Of a stretch of 64,000 nucleotides of DNA, positions 8,205 through 18,967 are shown one piece after another. The stretch's first letter is position 1. Each line of letters opens with the position of its first letter. The stretch is from contig WTGH01000010.1 of assembly GCA_011523655.1 (NCBI GenBank), positions 186,001 to 250,000 of the forward strand, written 5' to 3'. Both the position numbers and the translations under genes were made by a program. The notes beneath the pieces were generated by a model. It did not search any database. It was not told the DNA's origin and saw only the letters and a program-made list of their open reading frames with translations. The stretch comes from Rhodospirillaceae bacterium (GTDB taxonomy: Bacteria > Pseudomonadota > Alphaproteobacteria > Bin65).

Positions 8205-9158
8205 ATGTCGGAGCGCCGCCACGGCGGCGAGCTTCGCGCCGAAGGCCGCCGCCTGTCCGGGACCGTCATGCGCTACGGCGACGTGAGTCCGTCGCACCGG
8301 GAACGCTTTGAGCCGGGCGCGCTCCGGCTCGCCGAGGCCGTGCATCTGGACCTGCACCATGACGCGGAGCGGGCCGTCGCCTGGCACCCAGGCGGCGGCC
8401 TGACGCTCGCCAACGGCCGCGACGCGCTCACCATGCGCGCGGAGCTCCCGCCCATCCCGGCCGCCGACCGGGCGCTGGCGGAAGTCCGGAGCGGGAGCGT
8501 TACCGGCCTGTCCGTCGAATTTCAGGCCGAACGCGAGCGGCGTGAGGCGGGGATCCGCGTGATCGAGGCGGCAACGCTCAACGGTATCGGGATTGTCCGG
8601 GCCCCGTCCTACGGCCAATCGCAGGTCGAGGCGCGGGCGCGCTCCGGCCGGACCCTGCGGGCGCGTATCCCGGCCGGCCGGAATGTCGCGTGCCGGTGTT
8701 CGGGCGCGTCCTGCCGGCTGGCGCGCTTCATGGCCGAAGGGCTGGCCGAAGCCTTCGAGGAAGCGTTTGTCGAGGCGAAGCGGGAAGTCATCGCCGGCTT
8801 CGGTTCCTACGATGCCCCGCTGGCGAGCCGGTCCGCCGGGACGCTACGCGGCCGTATCCTGGCGGGCGGCGATGGCGAGGTCGAAATCGACATACCGGAA
8901 GGGACGGCGGGCGCGGCGACCGTCGCGGCCCATGATGCCGCCGGCGTGATTGTCCGCCCGCATATCGACGCCACGGCCGCGGAGTCCGTGATCGAGGGCG
9001 AAACCCGCGTCTACAGCCGGTCGCCCATCCGGGCCTTTCTGGTATCGGCGACGGACGCCCGGGAAGGCTGGCCGGCGCCTGCCCTGGTCGCGACGCCCGA
9101 CGAACTAGCGCACGCCGACGCCCCGCGAACGCGCCGCAGGGCATGGAGGATTCTGTGA
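8205..9158 (+). CDS. HK97-type prohead protease with long C-terminal extension
   Basis: The first about 150 residues match peptidase U35: GTVMRYGDVSPSHRERFEPG, LHHDAERAVAW (putative catalytic His) and SGSVTGLSVEF (putative catalytic Ser), followed by the typical LNGIGIVRAPSY. It matures the capsid by removing the delta region. The total is 317 aa, longer than most U35 proteases. Residues about 155-317 form an additional region starting with VACRCSGASCRLARF (three Cys) and ending in beta-rich and basic sequence. The extra part is not recognised; a scaffold or decoration role is possible. The stop overlaps the next start. Confidence 0.85.
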   Translation: MSERRHGGELRAEGRRLSGTVMRYGDVSPSHRERFEPGALRLAEAVHLDLHHDAERAVAWHPGGGLTLANGRDALTMRAELPPIPAADRALAEVRSGSVTGLSVEFQAERERREAGIRVIEAATLNGIGIVRAPSYGQSQVEARARSGRTLRARIPAGRNVACRCSGASCRLARFMAEGLAEAFEEAFVEAKREVIAGFGSYDAPLASRSAGTLRGRILAGGDGEVEIDIPEGTAGAATVAAHDAAGVIVRPHIDATAAESVIEGETRVYSRSPIRAFLVSATDAREGWPAPALVATPDELAHADAPRTRRRAWRIL

Positions 9159-9460
9159 GTCAGCAACCGCATTTTCGCGCCCGCGCCGCGGCGGCCGATA
9201 TCAGCGACGGTCTGGCGGCCGGGAACTATCTCGCGCAGGTCCGCGGCTCTCCGGACGCGACGCATTTTTTTGTCGAATATGCGAGCGCCGCCAGCGCGCC
9301 GACAACCGCGCAAGATTATTTTCAAGCGGGCATTGGCGAATCCTTCGTGTTCGAGGCCGGCGAGGATTGCCCGCCGACTTGGGTCCGGGTTTCGCCCGAG
9401 ACGCTGACCTTCGTCGCGGACGCTGAAATCGCCGTGGCGATCGCGCGGGTGACGGCATGA
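9155..9460 (+). CDS. Small head protein, unknown
   Basis: A 101-aa protein; GTG 9155 overlaps the protease stop (GTGA) and has GGAGG five bases upstream. ATG 9143 is an alternative adding four residues. Sequence is rich in beta-formers (THFFVEYASA, DCPPTWVRVSPETLTFVAD). By place between protease and connector it is likely a structural head or completion protein, but there is no family match that I recognise. Confidence 0.6.
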   Translation: MSQQPHFRARAAAADISDGLAAGNYLAQVRGSPDATHFFVEYASAASAPTTAQDYFQAGIGESFVFEAGEDCPPTWVRVSPETLTFVADAEIAVAIARVTA

Positions 9461-9837
9461 CGGGCGCCGCCCGCCCGGCCGATGCCCGGATTCCGCCGGA
9501 GCAACCGGCCGCTATTCCTCCGTTAACGGCGACGGAACTGGCGAACCGGATCAAGGGCGCCGCGTCCAAGTCAACAGCGGTTGCCGAGTCGCTGCTCGCC
9601 GCCGCGAACGCCCGCGTTCAGCGATACGCACCGGACGCACCGGACGCGATCAAGGTTGAGGCCATCGTCCGCTTCGCGGGCTACCTGGCGCAAAGCGATT
9701 TCGGTGGGATCGTGTCGGAGAAAATCGGCCCGATGGATCGGCAATTCGCAATCAATCACGCTTCGGCCTTCCGCAACAGCGGCGCGGCCATGCTCCTGTC
9801 GCCCTGGCGCGTCCGCAGGGCGGCGGCCTTCGGGTGA
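9457..9837 (+). CDS. Head-tail connector / adaptor-like protein (gp6-like)
   Basis: A 126-aa protein overlapping the previous gene by 4 bp. The helical core AVAESLLAAANARVQRYAP, VEAIVRFAGYLAQS and the C-terminal NHASAFRNSGAAMLL-SPWRVRR are the pattern of HK97 gp6-like connectors, which dock under the portal and offer the tail attachment ring. In an element without tails this would be the contact point for a helper phage tail (inference). Confidence 0.75.
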   Translation: MTGAARPADARIPPEQPAAIPPLTATELANRIKGAASKSTAVAESLLAAANARVQRYAPDAPDAIKVEAIVRFAGYLAQSDFGGIVSEKIGPMDRQFAINHASAFRNSGAAMLLSPWRVRRAAAFG

Positions 9838-9843
9838 TCGCCG

Positions 9844-10950
9844 ATGCCCAGCCACATTCCACAGACGGCCCCGAAGGCGGCCCCCGAGCGCCGTGAGGCC
9901 GGCGGAGGCTTTACGAGCTCCATTGTCGCCGCCATCGAGGCGCAGGCGGCGCAGAAGGTCGCCGACGCCAGCGCAACGGCCGCCACAGAGGCCGCCGCCG
10001 GCGCCCTGTCGCGGGCCTTCGCCGCCGCAGAGGTCGACGGCCCGTCATGGGCGCAGGAAACCGTCAACCCGGTATGGCTGGCGCAGGTCGGCCGGTCCCT
10101 GATTCGGGAAGGGGCGAGCCTGTCGGTTATCGACATGGCGGCCGATGGCATGGTCGACCTGACGCCGGCGGCGTTCTGGAATTTCGAGACCCTGGACGTA
10201 CCGGGCGCGCCGCTGGAGCGCGATTGGTCGGCGAGGGTCACAACCTACGGCCCATCCAGCTCCTACACGCGACTCCTGCCCCGCGGCCGGCTGGTCTTCG
10301 TGCGCTGGGGAACGTCGCCCGGAACGCGCTATCGCGGGCAGGGGCCTCTAGCCTGGGCGAGTATCACGGCCCGCTTGATGGCCGAAGCGGAGCGATCGCT
10401 CGCCGACGAAGCGGCCGGACCCCTGGCGCAAATCATCGCCTTGCCGCCTGCCGGCGCCCCGGCAGGCGACGACGACGAGCCGGACCCGACAATGATGTTG
10501 CGGGCCGATATCGGCAAGGCCCGGGGAAAAGGCGTCTTTGTCGAAACGACTGCCGAAGGCTTCTCCGAAGGCCGCGCCGCCGCGCCGCAAAAGGACTGGA
10601 TGGCGAACCGGCTGGGCCCGTCGCCGCCGGAAGCGGTTGTCGCGCTGGCGAAGGACTCCTTCGCGCGGACCCTGGCAGCGTGCGGCGCGTCGCCGGCCCT
10701 GTGGGACGATAGCGACGGGACCGCGAAACGCGAGGCGCTTCGGCAATGGTATCTCGGGACGGTGCAACCGCTCGCCCGGATCCTCGAGCGGGAGCTTTCC
10801 GACCAACTGGCCGCGCCGATCAAGCTGCGCTTCGACCTGTACAACGTCGACCTGGCCGGCCGCGCGCAGGCATTCCAGAAACTTGTCGCCGGCGGCGTCG
10901 CCGTGACGGAAGCGCTGGTCACGGCGGGCCTGCTGGCCGATGACGCCTGA
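9844..10950 (+). CDS. Phage portal protein (HK97-type)
   Basis: The product is 368 aa. The central portion (YRGQGPLAWASITARLMAEA, then SLADEAAGPLAQIIALP and the stem/wing features up to ALRQWYLGTVQPLARILERELS) is characteristic of phage portals, the dodecameric ring through which DNA enters. An Ala-rich N-terminal helix (residues about 25-60) is extra. Position at the 3' end of the head genes is unusual; portals normally follow the terminase directly. The last 11 bp overlap the zinc-knuckle gene. Confidence 0.85.
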   Translation: MPSHIPQTAPKAAPERREAGGGFTSSIVAAIEAQAAQKVADASATAATEAAAGALSRAFAAAEVDGPSWAQETVNPVWLAQVGRSLIREGASLSVIDMAADGMVDLTPAAFWNFETLDVPGAPLERDWSARVTTYGPSSSYTRLLPRGRLVFVRWGTSPGTRYRGQGPLAWASITARLMAEAERSLADEAAGPLAQIIALPPAGAPAGDDDEPDPTMMLRADIGKARGKGVFVETTAEGFSEGRAAAPQKDWMANRLGPSPPEAVVALAKDSFARTLAACGASPALWDDSDGTAKREALRQWYLGTVQPLARILERELSDQLAAPIKLRFDLYNVDLAGRAQAFQKLVAGGVAVTEALVTAGLLADDA

Positions 10951-11113
10951 CACGCCTGCATGGGAATGCCCCGAGTGTGGCCGCGAGCGCCGGCCGGAGG
11001 ATCGCGGCCGTTGCCTCTGCGGAAGCTACCTTGCGCCCCAGCTGAATGCCCCGCTAGGCGGTGCAAAAACGCGGCCGAGTGGCGACATGGCGGCGACACA
11101 AACCAACAAATGA
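10940..11113 (+). CDS. 57-aa zinc-ribbon-like protein
   Basis: This short frame starts at ATG 10940 inside the portal end and stops at TGA 11111-11113. It encodes WECPECGRERRPEDRG followed by RCLCGSY, a four-Cys treble (C-x2-C ... C-x-C) expected to bind zinc. The C-terminal part is translated through the 21-bp terminal repeat (11078-11098) and may be merely incidental. Coupled translation with the portal gene is likely. Function unknown. Confidence 0.55.
   Translation: MTPDTPAWECPECGRERRPEDRGRCLCGSYLAPQLNAPLGGAKTRPSGDMAATQTNK
11078..11098 (+). repeat. Right 21-bp terminal direct repeat (candidate integrase arm site)
   Basis: An exact copy of 1103-1123 in the same orientation, about 65 bp inside attR. 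Together the copies bracket the element and are plausible integrase arm-type sites. The stretch 11099-11164 between the repeat and attR is AT-rich. Confidence 0.5.
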
Positions 11114-11164
11114 AATGCCGCCTTCCGGAGGCTTCACATAAACTACTGTTTTTATTTAGTTTTC

Positions 11165-11240
<76 letters not shown>

Positions 11241-11383
11241 CTCCGGCGGGCGCCGCGCGTGCCCCTTGCGGGCTTCGCCGGCGCCGGCATTCGGCACGCG
11301 CAGATATGGGCCAGCGGCCGCGGCCTGTAAAGGCGCAGCCGGCCGGCAATGCCGCCGCAGGCCCCGCGTCGCTCGATGCCCCG

Positions 11384-12526
11384 CTAATCCTCGGTCAGCG
11401 GCTCGTCGGCGGTGTCGCCGGCCTGGGCGACGCTCATCGCGAGGCCGAAGCCGAACATCAGGGTGAGCATCGAGGTGCCGCCATAGGAGACCAGCGGCAG
11501 CGGCACGCCGACCACCGGCAGCAGCCCGAGCACCATCGCCAGGTTGATGAAGGCGTAAAGGAAGAAGGTGAAGCCGATCCCGGCGGCGACGAGGCGGCCG
11601 AACTGGGTCTTCGTGCGCATCGCCGAAGCCAGCAGGTGGAACAGGATCAGGCCGTAGATCGCCAGCAGGCCCAGCGCGCCGACCAGGCCGAACTCCTCCG
11701 CCAGCACCGCGAGGATGAAATCCGTGTGCATCTCCGGGACGAAATTGAGATGGATCTGCGTGCCGTTCAGGAAGCCCTTGCCGAACACGCCGCCCGAGCC
11801 CAGCGCGATCTTGGCCTGGGTGATATGGAAGCCGGCGCCCAGCGGGTCCGACGACGGATCGAGGAAGGTCAGCAGCCGCTTCTTCTGGTAGGTCTGGAGG
11901 CCGTAGGTCCAGATCAGCGGCACAGCGGCCGCCACGGCGACTCCGACCAGGGCGAATTTCCACCAGCGGACGCCGGACAGGAAGAAGATGATGCCGGCGA
12001 CGGCGATCAGGATGACCGTCGTGCCGAGATCGGGCTGCTTGAGGACGAGCGCGGCCGGGATCACGAGCAGCAGCAGGGGCGGCACCAGCGTGCGGATCCG
12101 GCGGACATGCTCGAACCGGACGGCGTGGAAATAGCGGGCCAGCACGAGCACCAGGGCGATCTTCATGACCTCGGACGGCTGGAGCCGGAACGGGCCGAGG
12201 GCGATCCAGCGCTCGGCGCCGCCGCCCTCGACGCCGCCGAACTCGGCGGCGAGCAGCAGCAGGACCGACAGGCCCCACATCCAGTAGGCCAGGCGGTACC
12301 AGATCCGCGGCGGGATCATCGCGGTCACGATCATCACCAGCAGCGCCACGCCGAACCGCCCCATCTGGGCTGCGGCCCAGGGGAAGAACTCGCCGCCCGC
12401 CGCCGAATAGAGCAGGACGAAGCCGACCGCGGCGGCGAAACAGACCGACAGGGTGAGCCCCCAGTTGACCAGGCCGAGGCGGCGGAGGACCGAGGTCCGT
12501 TCCTCCGCAAGGTTCATCGTCCGCAT
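11384..12526 (-). CDS. rodA: RodA, SEDS peptidoglycan polymerase of the elongasome
   Basis: This 380-aa polytopic membrane protein (about ten hydrophobic segments) polymerises glycan strands during elongation with PBP2. SEDS features are visible: RWIALGPFRLQPSEVMK, KQPDLGTTVIL, the conserved HTDFILAVLAEEFG loop with the catalytic acidic region, and GVPLPLVSYGGTSM near the end. I place the start at ATG 12526 (AAAGG upstream); the frame is open further into mrdA but those residues are non-homologous. Last gene of the mreBCD-mrdA-rodA operon, 13 bp after mrdA. Confidence 0.95.
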   Translation of the reverse strand: MRTMNLAEERTSVLRRLGLVNWGLTLSVCFAAAVGFVLLYSAAGGEFFPWAAAQMGRFGVALLVMIVTAMIPPRIWYRLAYWMWGLSVLLLLAAEFGGVEGGGAERWIALGPFRLQPSEVMKIALVLVLARYFHAVRFEHVRRIRTLVPPLLLLVIPAALVLKQPDLGTTVILIAVAGIIFFLSGVRWWKFALVGVAVAAAVPLIWTYGLQTYQKKRLLTFLDPSSDPLGAGFHITQAKIALGSGGVFGKGFLNGTQIHLNFVPEMHTDFILAVLAEEFGLVGALGLLAIYGLILFHLLASAMRTKTQFGRLVAAGIGFTFFLYAFINLAMVLGLLPVVGVPLPLVSYGGTSMLTLMFGFGLAMSVAQAGDTADEPLTED

Positions 12527-12539
12527 CGGGGAACCTTTC

Positions 12540-14474
12540 TCATCGGGTCCGGCGCCCCCGGAGGGCGCCCGGGCCGCGCCGCAGGAGGTCGAGGTCCAGC
12601 CCGGCCCGTTCGGCGGTGCCGCTGTAGCGTTTCTGGGTCTTGAGCAGGATTTCCCTGGCAACCGGCGCCGCGACCCGGGACCCGCCGCCGCCATGCTCGA
12701 CGATCACGCTGCAGGCGAACCGCGGCGTGTCCAGCGGCGCGTAGGCGACGAACAGCGCATGATCGCGCCGGTGCCAGGGCAGGTCTTCGTTCTTGACGAT
12801 GCCGCGGGCGCGCTCGGCCGCCGTGATGCGGCGCACCTGGGAAGTGCCGGTCTTGCCCGCCATTTCCATGCCCTTTTCGGCGATCCGGGTCCAGAAGGCG
12901 GTGCCGCCGGCCTCGTTGGTCACTGCCGTCATGGCGTCAGCGATCAGCTTCAGATTCGCTTCCCTGAAGCCCAGAGAGCGGAATTTGGCCGATGCCTGGC
13001 GATAGCCCGTCCGAAAGCCGGCCGGCTGTTCGGCGACCAGGCGGGGCGTGACGGCGTATCCGCCGTTGGCCAGCCGGGCGGTCATGACGGCGAGCTGGAG
13101 CGGCGTCGCCAGGACGTAGCCCTGCCCGATGCCGGCGATCACGGTCTCGCCCCGGAACCAGGCCTTGTTGCGCTTGTCCCGGAAATAGCCGCGCTTCCAC
13201 GCCTTGGTCGGCATGATGCCGAGCTTCTCGGCCGGCAGGTCGATCCCGGTCGGGACCCCGATCCCCAGCTTGCGCGCCGTTTCGGCGATCCGGTCGATGC
13301 CGAGGCGCAGCGCCAGTTCGTAAAAATAGACGTCGCAGGATTGCTTGATCGCGTCGCGCAGCGCGACGTGGCCGTGGCCGCCCTCTTTCCAGCAATGGAA
13401 ATTCGCCCGTCCCAGCTGGAAGACGCCGGGGCAGATGAATCCGGAGTCCGCGTTGATCGCGCCGGATTCGAGGCCGGCCAGGGCCACCAGCATCTTGAAG
13501 GTCGATCCGGGCGCGTACTGGCCGGAAACCGACTTGTTGAGCAGCGGCCCGAGCCGGTTCGTCTGCAACGCCCGCCAGGTCTTCGGGCGCAGGCCGGGAA
13601 TGAACAGGTTCGGGTCGTATCCCGGCGTCGACGCCATGACCAGGACATCGCCGGTATGAATGTCCATCACGACGACCGAGCCCGCGCGGTGCGGCCGGAT
13701 CGCCTCCAGCGCGGCCTGCTGCAGCTCCATGTCGATCGTCATGTGAATGTCGTCGCCGGGCCTGCCCTCCTTGCGGCCGAGTTCGCGCTGTACGCGGCCG
13801 GACGCGTTGATCTCGACGCGCTGGGTGCCGCCGCGGCCGCGCAGCCGCCGGTCGTACGTTTTTTCAAGACCCTGCTTGCCGATCCGGAACTCCGGAATTT
13901 TCAGCAGCCGGTCCGGATCGTCCTTCTGCTCCCGTTCGGTGACCGGGCCGACATACCCGACCAGATGGGAGACCAGTTCGCCGTAGGGATAGAGCCGCGT
14001 GTAGCCGCGCTCGGTCAGCACGCCGGGCAGGTCCGGCGCATTCACTTCCATTTGCGCCACTTCTTCCCAGGTCAGGTTGCCGGTGATCGTGACCGGCAGG
14101 AAGCGCCGCCGCCGGCGAACCTCGCGAAGCACCTTCTCGCGCTGTTCGCGGCTCAGCTCGACGATGCCGGCCAGGCGGTCGAGCGCCCGCTGCACGTTGC
14201 CGGTCTTTTCCGCAACCATGACGACCCGGTAGTCTTCCTTGTCGACGGCGACCCGCCGGCCGTGCCGGTCGTAAATCTGCCCGCGGATCGGGAGCAGCAG
14301 GCGGGTGTTGATGCGGTTTTCTTCGGCGAGTGTCGTATACCGTTCGGAGTCGCTGACCTGAAGCTGGTACATGCGGGCGATCAATCCGCCCAGCGCAAGC
14401 CCCTTGACCCCCATCAGCAGGACCAGCCGGCGCGTGAATTTCCGGTTCTGCTCGATATTTTCCGATATCGGCAT
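12540..14474 (-). CDS. mrdA: Penicillin-binding protein 2 (elongation transpeptidase)
   Basis: A 644-aa class B PBP that cross-links side-wall peptidoglycan with RodA. One N-terminal membrane segment (residues about 16-36), the pedestal/dimerisation domain, then the transpeptidase domain with Ser324 in PGSTFKM, SCDVYFYE as the SxN-type motif and MAGKTGTSQ near residue 541. The length is normal for the family. Lies between mreD and rodA with short gaps, so expression is operonic. Confidence 0.96.
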   Translation of the reverse strand: MPISENIEQNRKFTRRLVLLMGVKGLALGGLIARMYQLQVSDSERYTTLAEENRINTRLLLPIRGQIYDRHGRRVAVDKEDYRVVMVAEKTGNVQRALDRLAGIVELSREQREKVLREVRRRRRFLPVTITGNLTWEEVAQMEVNAPDLPGVLTERGYTRLYPYGELVSHLVGYVGPVTEREQKDDPDRLLKIPEFRIGKQGLEKTYDRRLRGRGGTQRVEINASGRVQRELGRKEGRPGDDIHMTIDMELQQAALEAIRPHRAGSVVVMDIHTGDVLVMASTPGYDPNLFIPGLRPKTWRALQTNRLGPLLNKSVSGQYAPGSTFKMLVALAGLESGAINADSGFICPGVFQLGRANFHCWKEGGHGHVALRDAIKQSCDVYFYELALRLGIDRIAETARKLGIGVPTGIDLPAEKLGIMPTKAWKRGYFRDKRNKAWFRGETVIAGIGQGYVLATPLQLAVMTARLANGGYAVTPRLVAEQPAGFRTGYRQASAKFRSLGFREANLKLIADAMTAVTNEAGGTAFWTRIAEKGMEMAGKTGTSQVRRITAAERARGIVKNEDLPWHRRDHALFVAYAPLDTPRFACSVIVEHGGGGSRVAAPVAREILLKTQKRYSGTAERAGLDLDLLRRGPGALRGRRTR

Positions 14475-14490
14475 GGTCTACACGTTCTGC

Positions 14491-15006
14491 CTAAACGTTC
14501 TGCATCCCGCTGCGCTGGACGAGGAACAGCACGGCGGCACCGACCGGCAAAAGGCCGAAGGTCGCAACATAACGGAAGGCGGCGGCTTCAGGGCTGAGAA
14601 TCTGCCCGAGCAAGATCGACATGGCCATCCATTCGACGGCCATCCAGACAATCGTCAGCAGGCCGAATACCAGCCAGAACACGGTAATCGGCCGGCCGAA
14701 GACGAAGGCCCGCTGGCTCTGCACGAAACCGGCCGCCGTCAGCAGCATCAGGGCCGTCAGGCCGAGCGGCAATCCCCGCAGAAGATCCTCGAACAGGCCG
14801 ATCAGGAAGACGCCGGCGAGCGGCAGGAGATCCGGCCGCCAGACCGACCAGCAATAAATCGCGATCAACGTGAAGGCGGGCGCAATCTGGCTATAGTCGG
14901 CGACCGGGACGGTAACCAGTCCGGCGAGCGACGCGACCGCGGCGGTCGCCATCGGAAACGACCGGCGCACGGCCCGGTCGATGGCGCGCTGAATCGGTTC
15001 GCTCAT
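14491..15006 (-). CDS. mreD: Rod shape-determining protein MreD
   Basis: A 171-aa integral membrane protein with about five hydrophobic segments and the MreD signature around GLFEDLLRGLPLGLTAL. It connects MreC and the elongasome in the inner membrane. The start codon overlaps the mreC stop by 4 bp (ATGA on the minus strand). Confidence 0.93.
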   Translation of the reverse strand: MSEPIQRAIDRAVRRSFPMATAAVASLAGLVTVPVADYSQIAPAFTLIAIYCWSVWRPDLLPLAGVFLIGLFEDLLRGLPLGLTALMLLTAAGFVQSQRAFVFGRPITVFWLVFGLLTIVWMAVEWMAMSILLGQILSPEAAAFRYVATFGLLPVGAAVLFLVQRSGMQNV

Positions 15007-15932
15007 GGCGTATCCGTGCGCCGGCCCGCCTCCTGTTGCCTGGGGTCGTCCGGCGAATCCTGGACCAGCCCGGGTGTGCGGTAGTCGACAATGCGCACGA
15101 AAGTCAGCCGGTTCCAGTTCACCAGCGGGCGCACCAGAATCGCATCGCGGCCGACACTGTCGACCCGGCCGACCGGGAGACCGGGGGGCAACACGGCGCC
15201 ATGCCCCGAAGTGACGATCAGCGCGCCGACCGAAATGCTGACATTGGGCGGGACGTAGTTCAACTGCATCCGCCGGCCGTTCGTGCCCGCGAGCAGCGCC
15301 GTGAGCCCGGATGCCGCCAGCCGGACCGGAATGCGGGAATTCAGGTCGGTCACCAGCAGCACCCGTGAGGTATGGCGGCCGACTTCGACGATCCGGCCGA
15401 TGAAGCCGTCGGCGTTGATCACCGCCATGCCGCGCCGCAGGCCGTCCGCCGCACCCGCGCCGACCAGCAGCGACCGCACATAGGGGCCGCCGGTGTCGGC
15501 GAAGACCGCTGCGGTCAGGTGGCGGCCCTTGATGCGGGCGCCGGCGTTGACGAGGGCGCGCAGCCGCCGGTTCTCCTCGTCGACCGCGGCCAGGTCATGA
15601 AGGGAGAGGCGGAGGCGTTCGATTTCCCGCTCGAGTTCCGCGTTGCGCTCGCGTACGGTCGCGTTGGATTCGAAGGCGTCGAACCAGTCGGCCGCGGCGT
15701 GGAACGGCGCCGAAACGGTCGCGACGAGAGGCGCGAAAAAGTCGGAGACGCCGGCCCGGAATTCGCGGATCGCCGGCGTTTCGAACCGGTCGACGGCGAT
15801 CAGCGCCCCGGCGAGGAGAACCATGATTGCGACGGCGAAGCGGCGCATCCACACGCGCAGGTCGCCGAGCAGGCTGCCTTGACGAATGGGACGGCCGCGG
15901 CCTCTGGGCTTCTGTCTGCGCTTGCGGAACAC
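15003..15932 (-). CDS. mreC: Rod shape-determining protein MreC
   Basis: This 309-aa bitopic protein has a basic cytoplasmic N-terminus, one membrane span (about residues 33-50), a coiled coil (ERNAELEREIERLRLSL) and a periplasmic beta-domain with VNADGFIG-type motif (INADGFIGRIVEVG) and LLVTDLNSRIPVRL. It activates PBP2/RodA. Starts 24 bp downstream of the mreB stop. Confidence 0.95.
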   Translation of the reverse strand: MFRKRRQKPRGRGRPIRQGSLLGDLRVWMRRFAVAIMVLLAGALIAVDRFETPAIREFRAGVSDFFAPLVATVSAPFHAAADWFDAFESNATVRERNAELEREIERLRLSLHDLAAVDEENRRLRALVNAGARIKGRHLTAAVFADTGGPYVRSLLVGAGAADGLRRGMAVINADGFIGRIVEVGRHTSRVLLVTDLNSRIPVRLAASGLTALLAGTNGRRMQLNYVPPNVSISVGALIVTSGHGAVLPPGLPVGRVDSVGRDAILVRPLVNWNRLTFVRIVDYRTPGLVQDSPDDPRQQEAGRRTDTP

Positions 15933-15956
15933 GCGATCCTGCCCGCCCCGCCGCTG

Positions 15957-17361
<1,405 letters not shown>

Positions 17362-17379
17362 CCGCCGGTATCCCGGCGG
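17362..17379 (-). terminator. Hairpin downstream of ilvC
   Basis: A perfect CCGCCGG / CCGGCGG stem with a 4-nt loop starts six bases after the ilvC stop. No U-tract follows, so it is a weak or factor-assisted terminator candidate. Confidence 0.4.
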
Positions 17380-17385
17380 ACGGCG

Positions 17386-18528
<1,143 letters not shown>

Positions 18529-18612
18529 CTATAAGGCGCCACCGCGCCGCGCAACGCGGCGTTCGGGCGCGACGCAGGCGCCGATCCGGTGCCGTCAGTT
18601 CACGCTTGATAC

Positions 18613-18631
18613 GTAGTGCAGATCGCACTAC
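18613..18631. promoter_or_regulatory. Palindromic operator upstream of the tacA-like antitoxin
   Basis: GTAGTGC-AGATC-GCACTAC is a perfect 7-bp inverted repeat 27 bp before the antitoxin ATG. A TTGATA at 18606-18611 overlaps its left side as a possible -35, with a poor -10 (TACATG, 18629-18634). RHH antitoxins of this family autoregulate through such palindromes; use here is inferred. Confidence 0.5.
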
Positions 18632-18658
18632 ATGAAACCATCTCGCAAGGAGGCGGGC

Positions 18659-18967
18659 ATGTTGAATTTCAAGGCTGCATCGGGCGAGCCGGCAAAGCGG
18701 ACCAGGACAACCCAGATACGCCACGACGACCGGCTGGCGGAGCTGATCGAGCATGCCGCGCTCGCGCTGGCCGTGGACAAGTCTGCGTTCCTGCGGGCCG
18801 CGATCGAGCGCGAGGCCACGCGTGTGCTCGACCGGCAGTCCCGGCACACCCTGACGCCCGAAGACGCCGGGATATTCGCTGCCGCCCTCGACGCTCCACC
18901 CGCTCCGACTCCGCGCGCGCTTGCGGCTGCCCGAAACTACAGGGCGCGCGTGGTTGATGCCGACTGA
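18659..18967 (+). CDS. DUF1778 (TacA-type) ribbon-helix-helix antitoxin
   Basis: A 102-aa protein from ATG 18659, behind a perfect AAGGAGG. The N-terminal part (IRHDDRLAELIEHAALALAVD then KSAFLRAAIEREA) is the RHH DUF1778 pattern; the C-terminal tail (HTLTPEDAGIFAAALDAPP) is the toxin-neutralising segment type, with the common F-x-x-x-LD-x-PP motif. It overlaps the acetyltransferase gene by 11 bp. Together they form a TacAT-like toxin-antitoxin module. Confidence 0.88.
   Translation: MLNFKAASGEPAKRTRTTQIRHDDRLAELIEHAALALAVDKSAFLRAAIEREATRVLDRQSRHTLTPEDAGIFAAALDAPPAPTPRALAAARNYRARVVDAD

Noticed and set aside
11306..14597. Very long plus-strand open frames opposite rodA and mrdA
   Set aside because: They mirror well-conserved genes on the minus strand, have Arg/Asp/Gly/Gln-rich composition and no recognisable domains; they come from high third-position GC.
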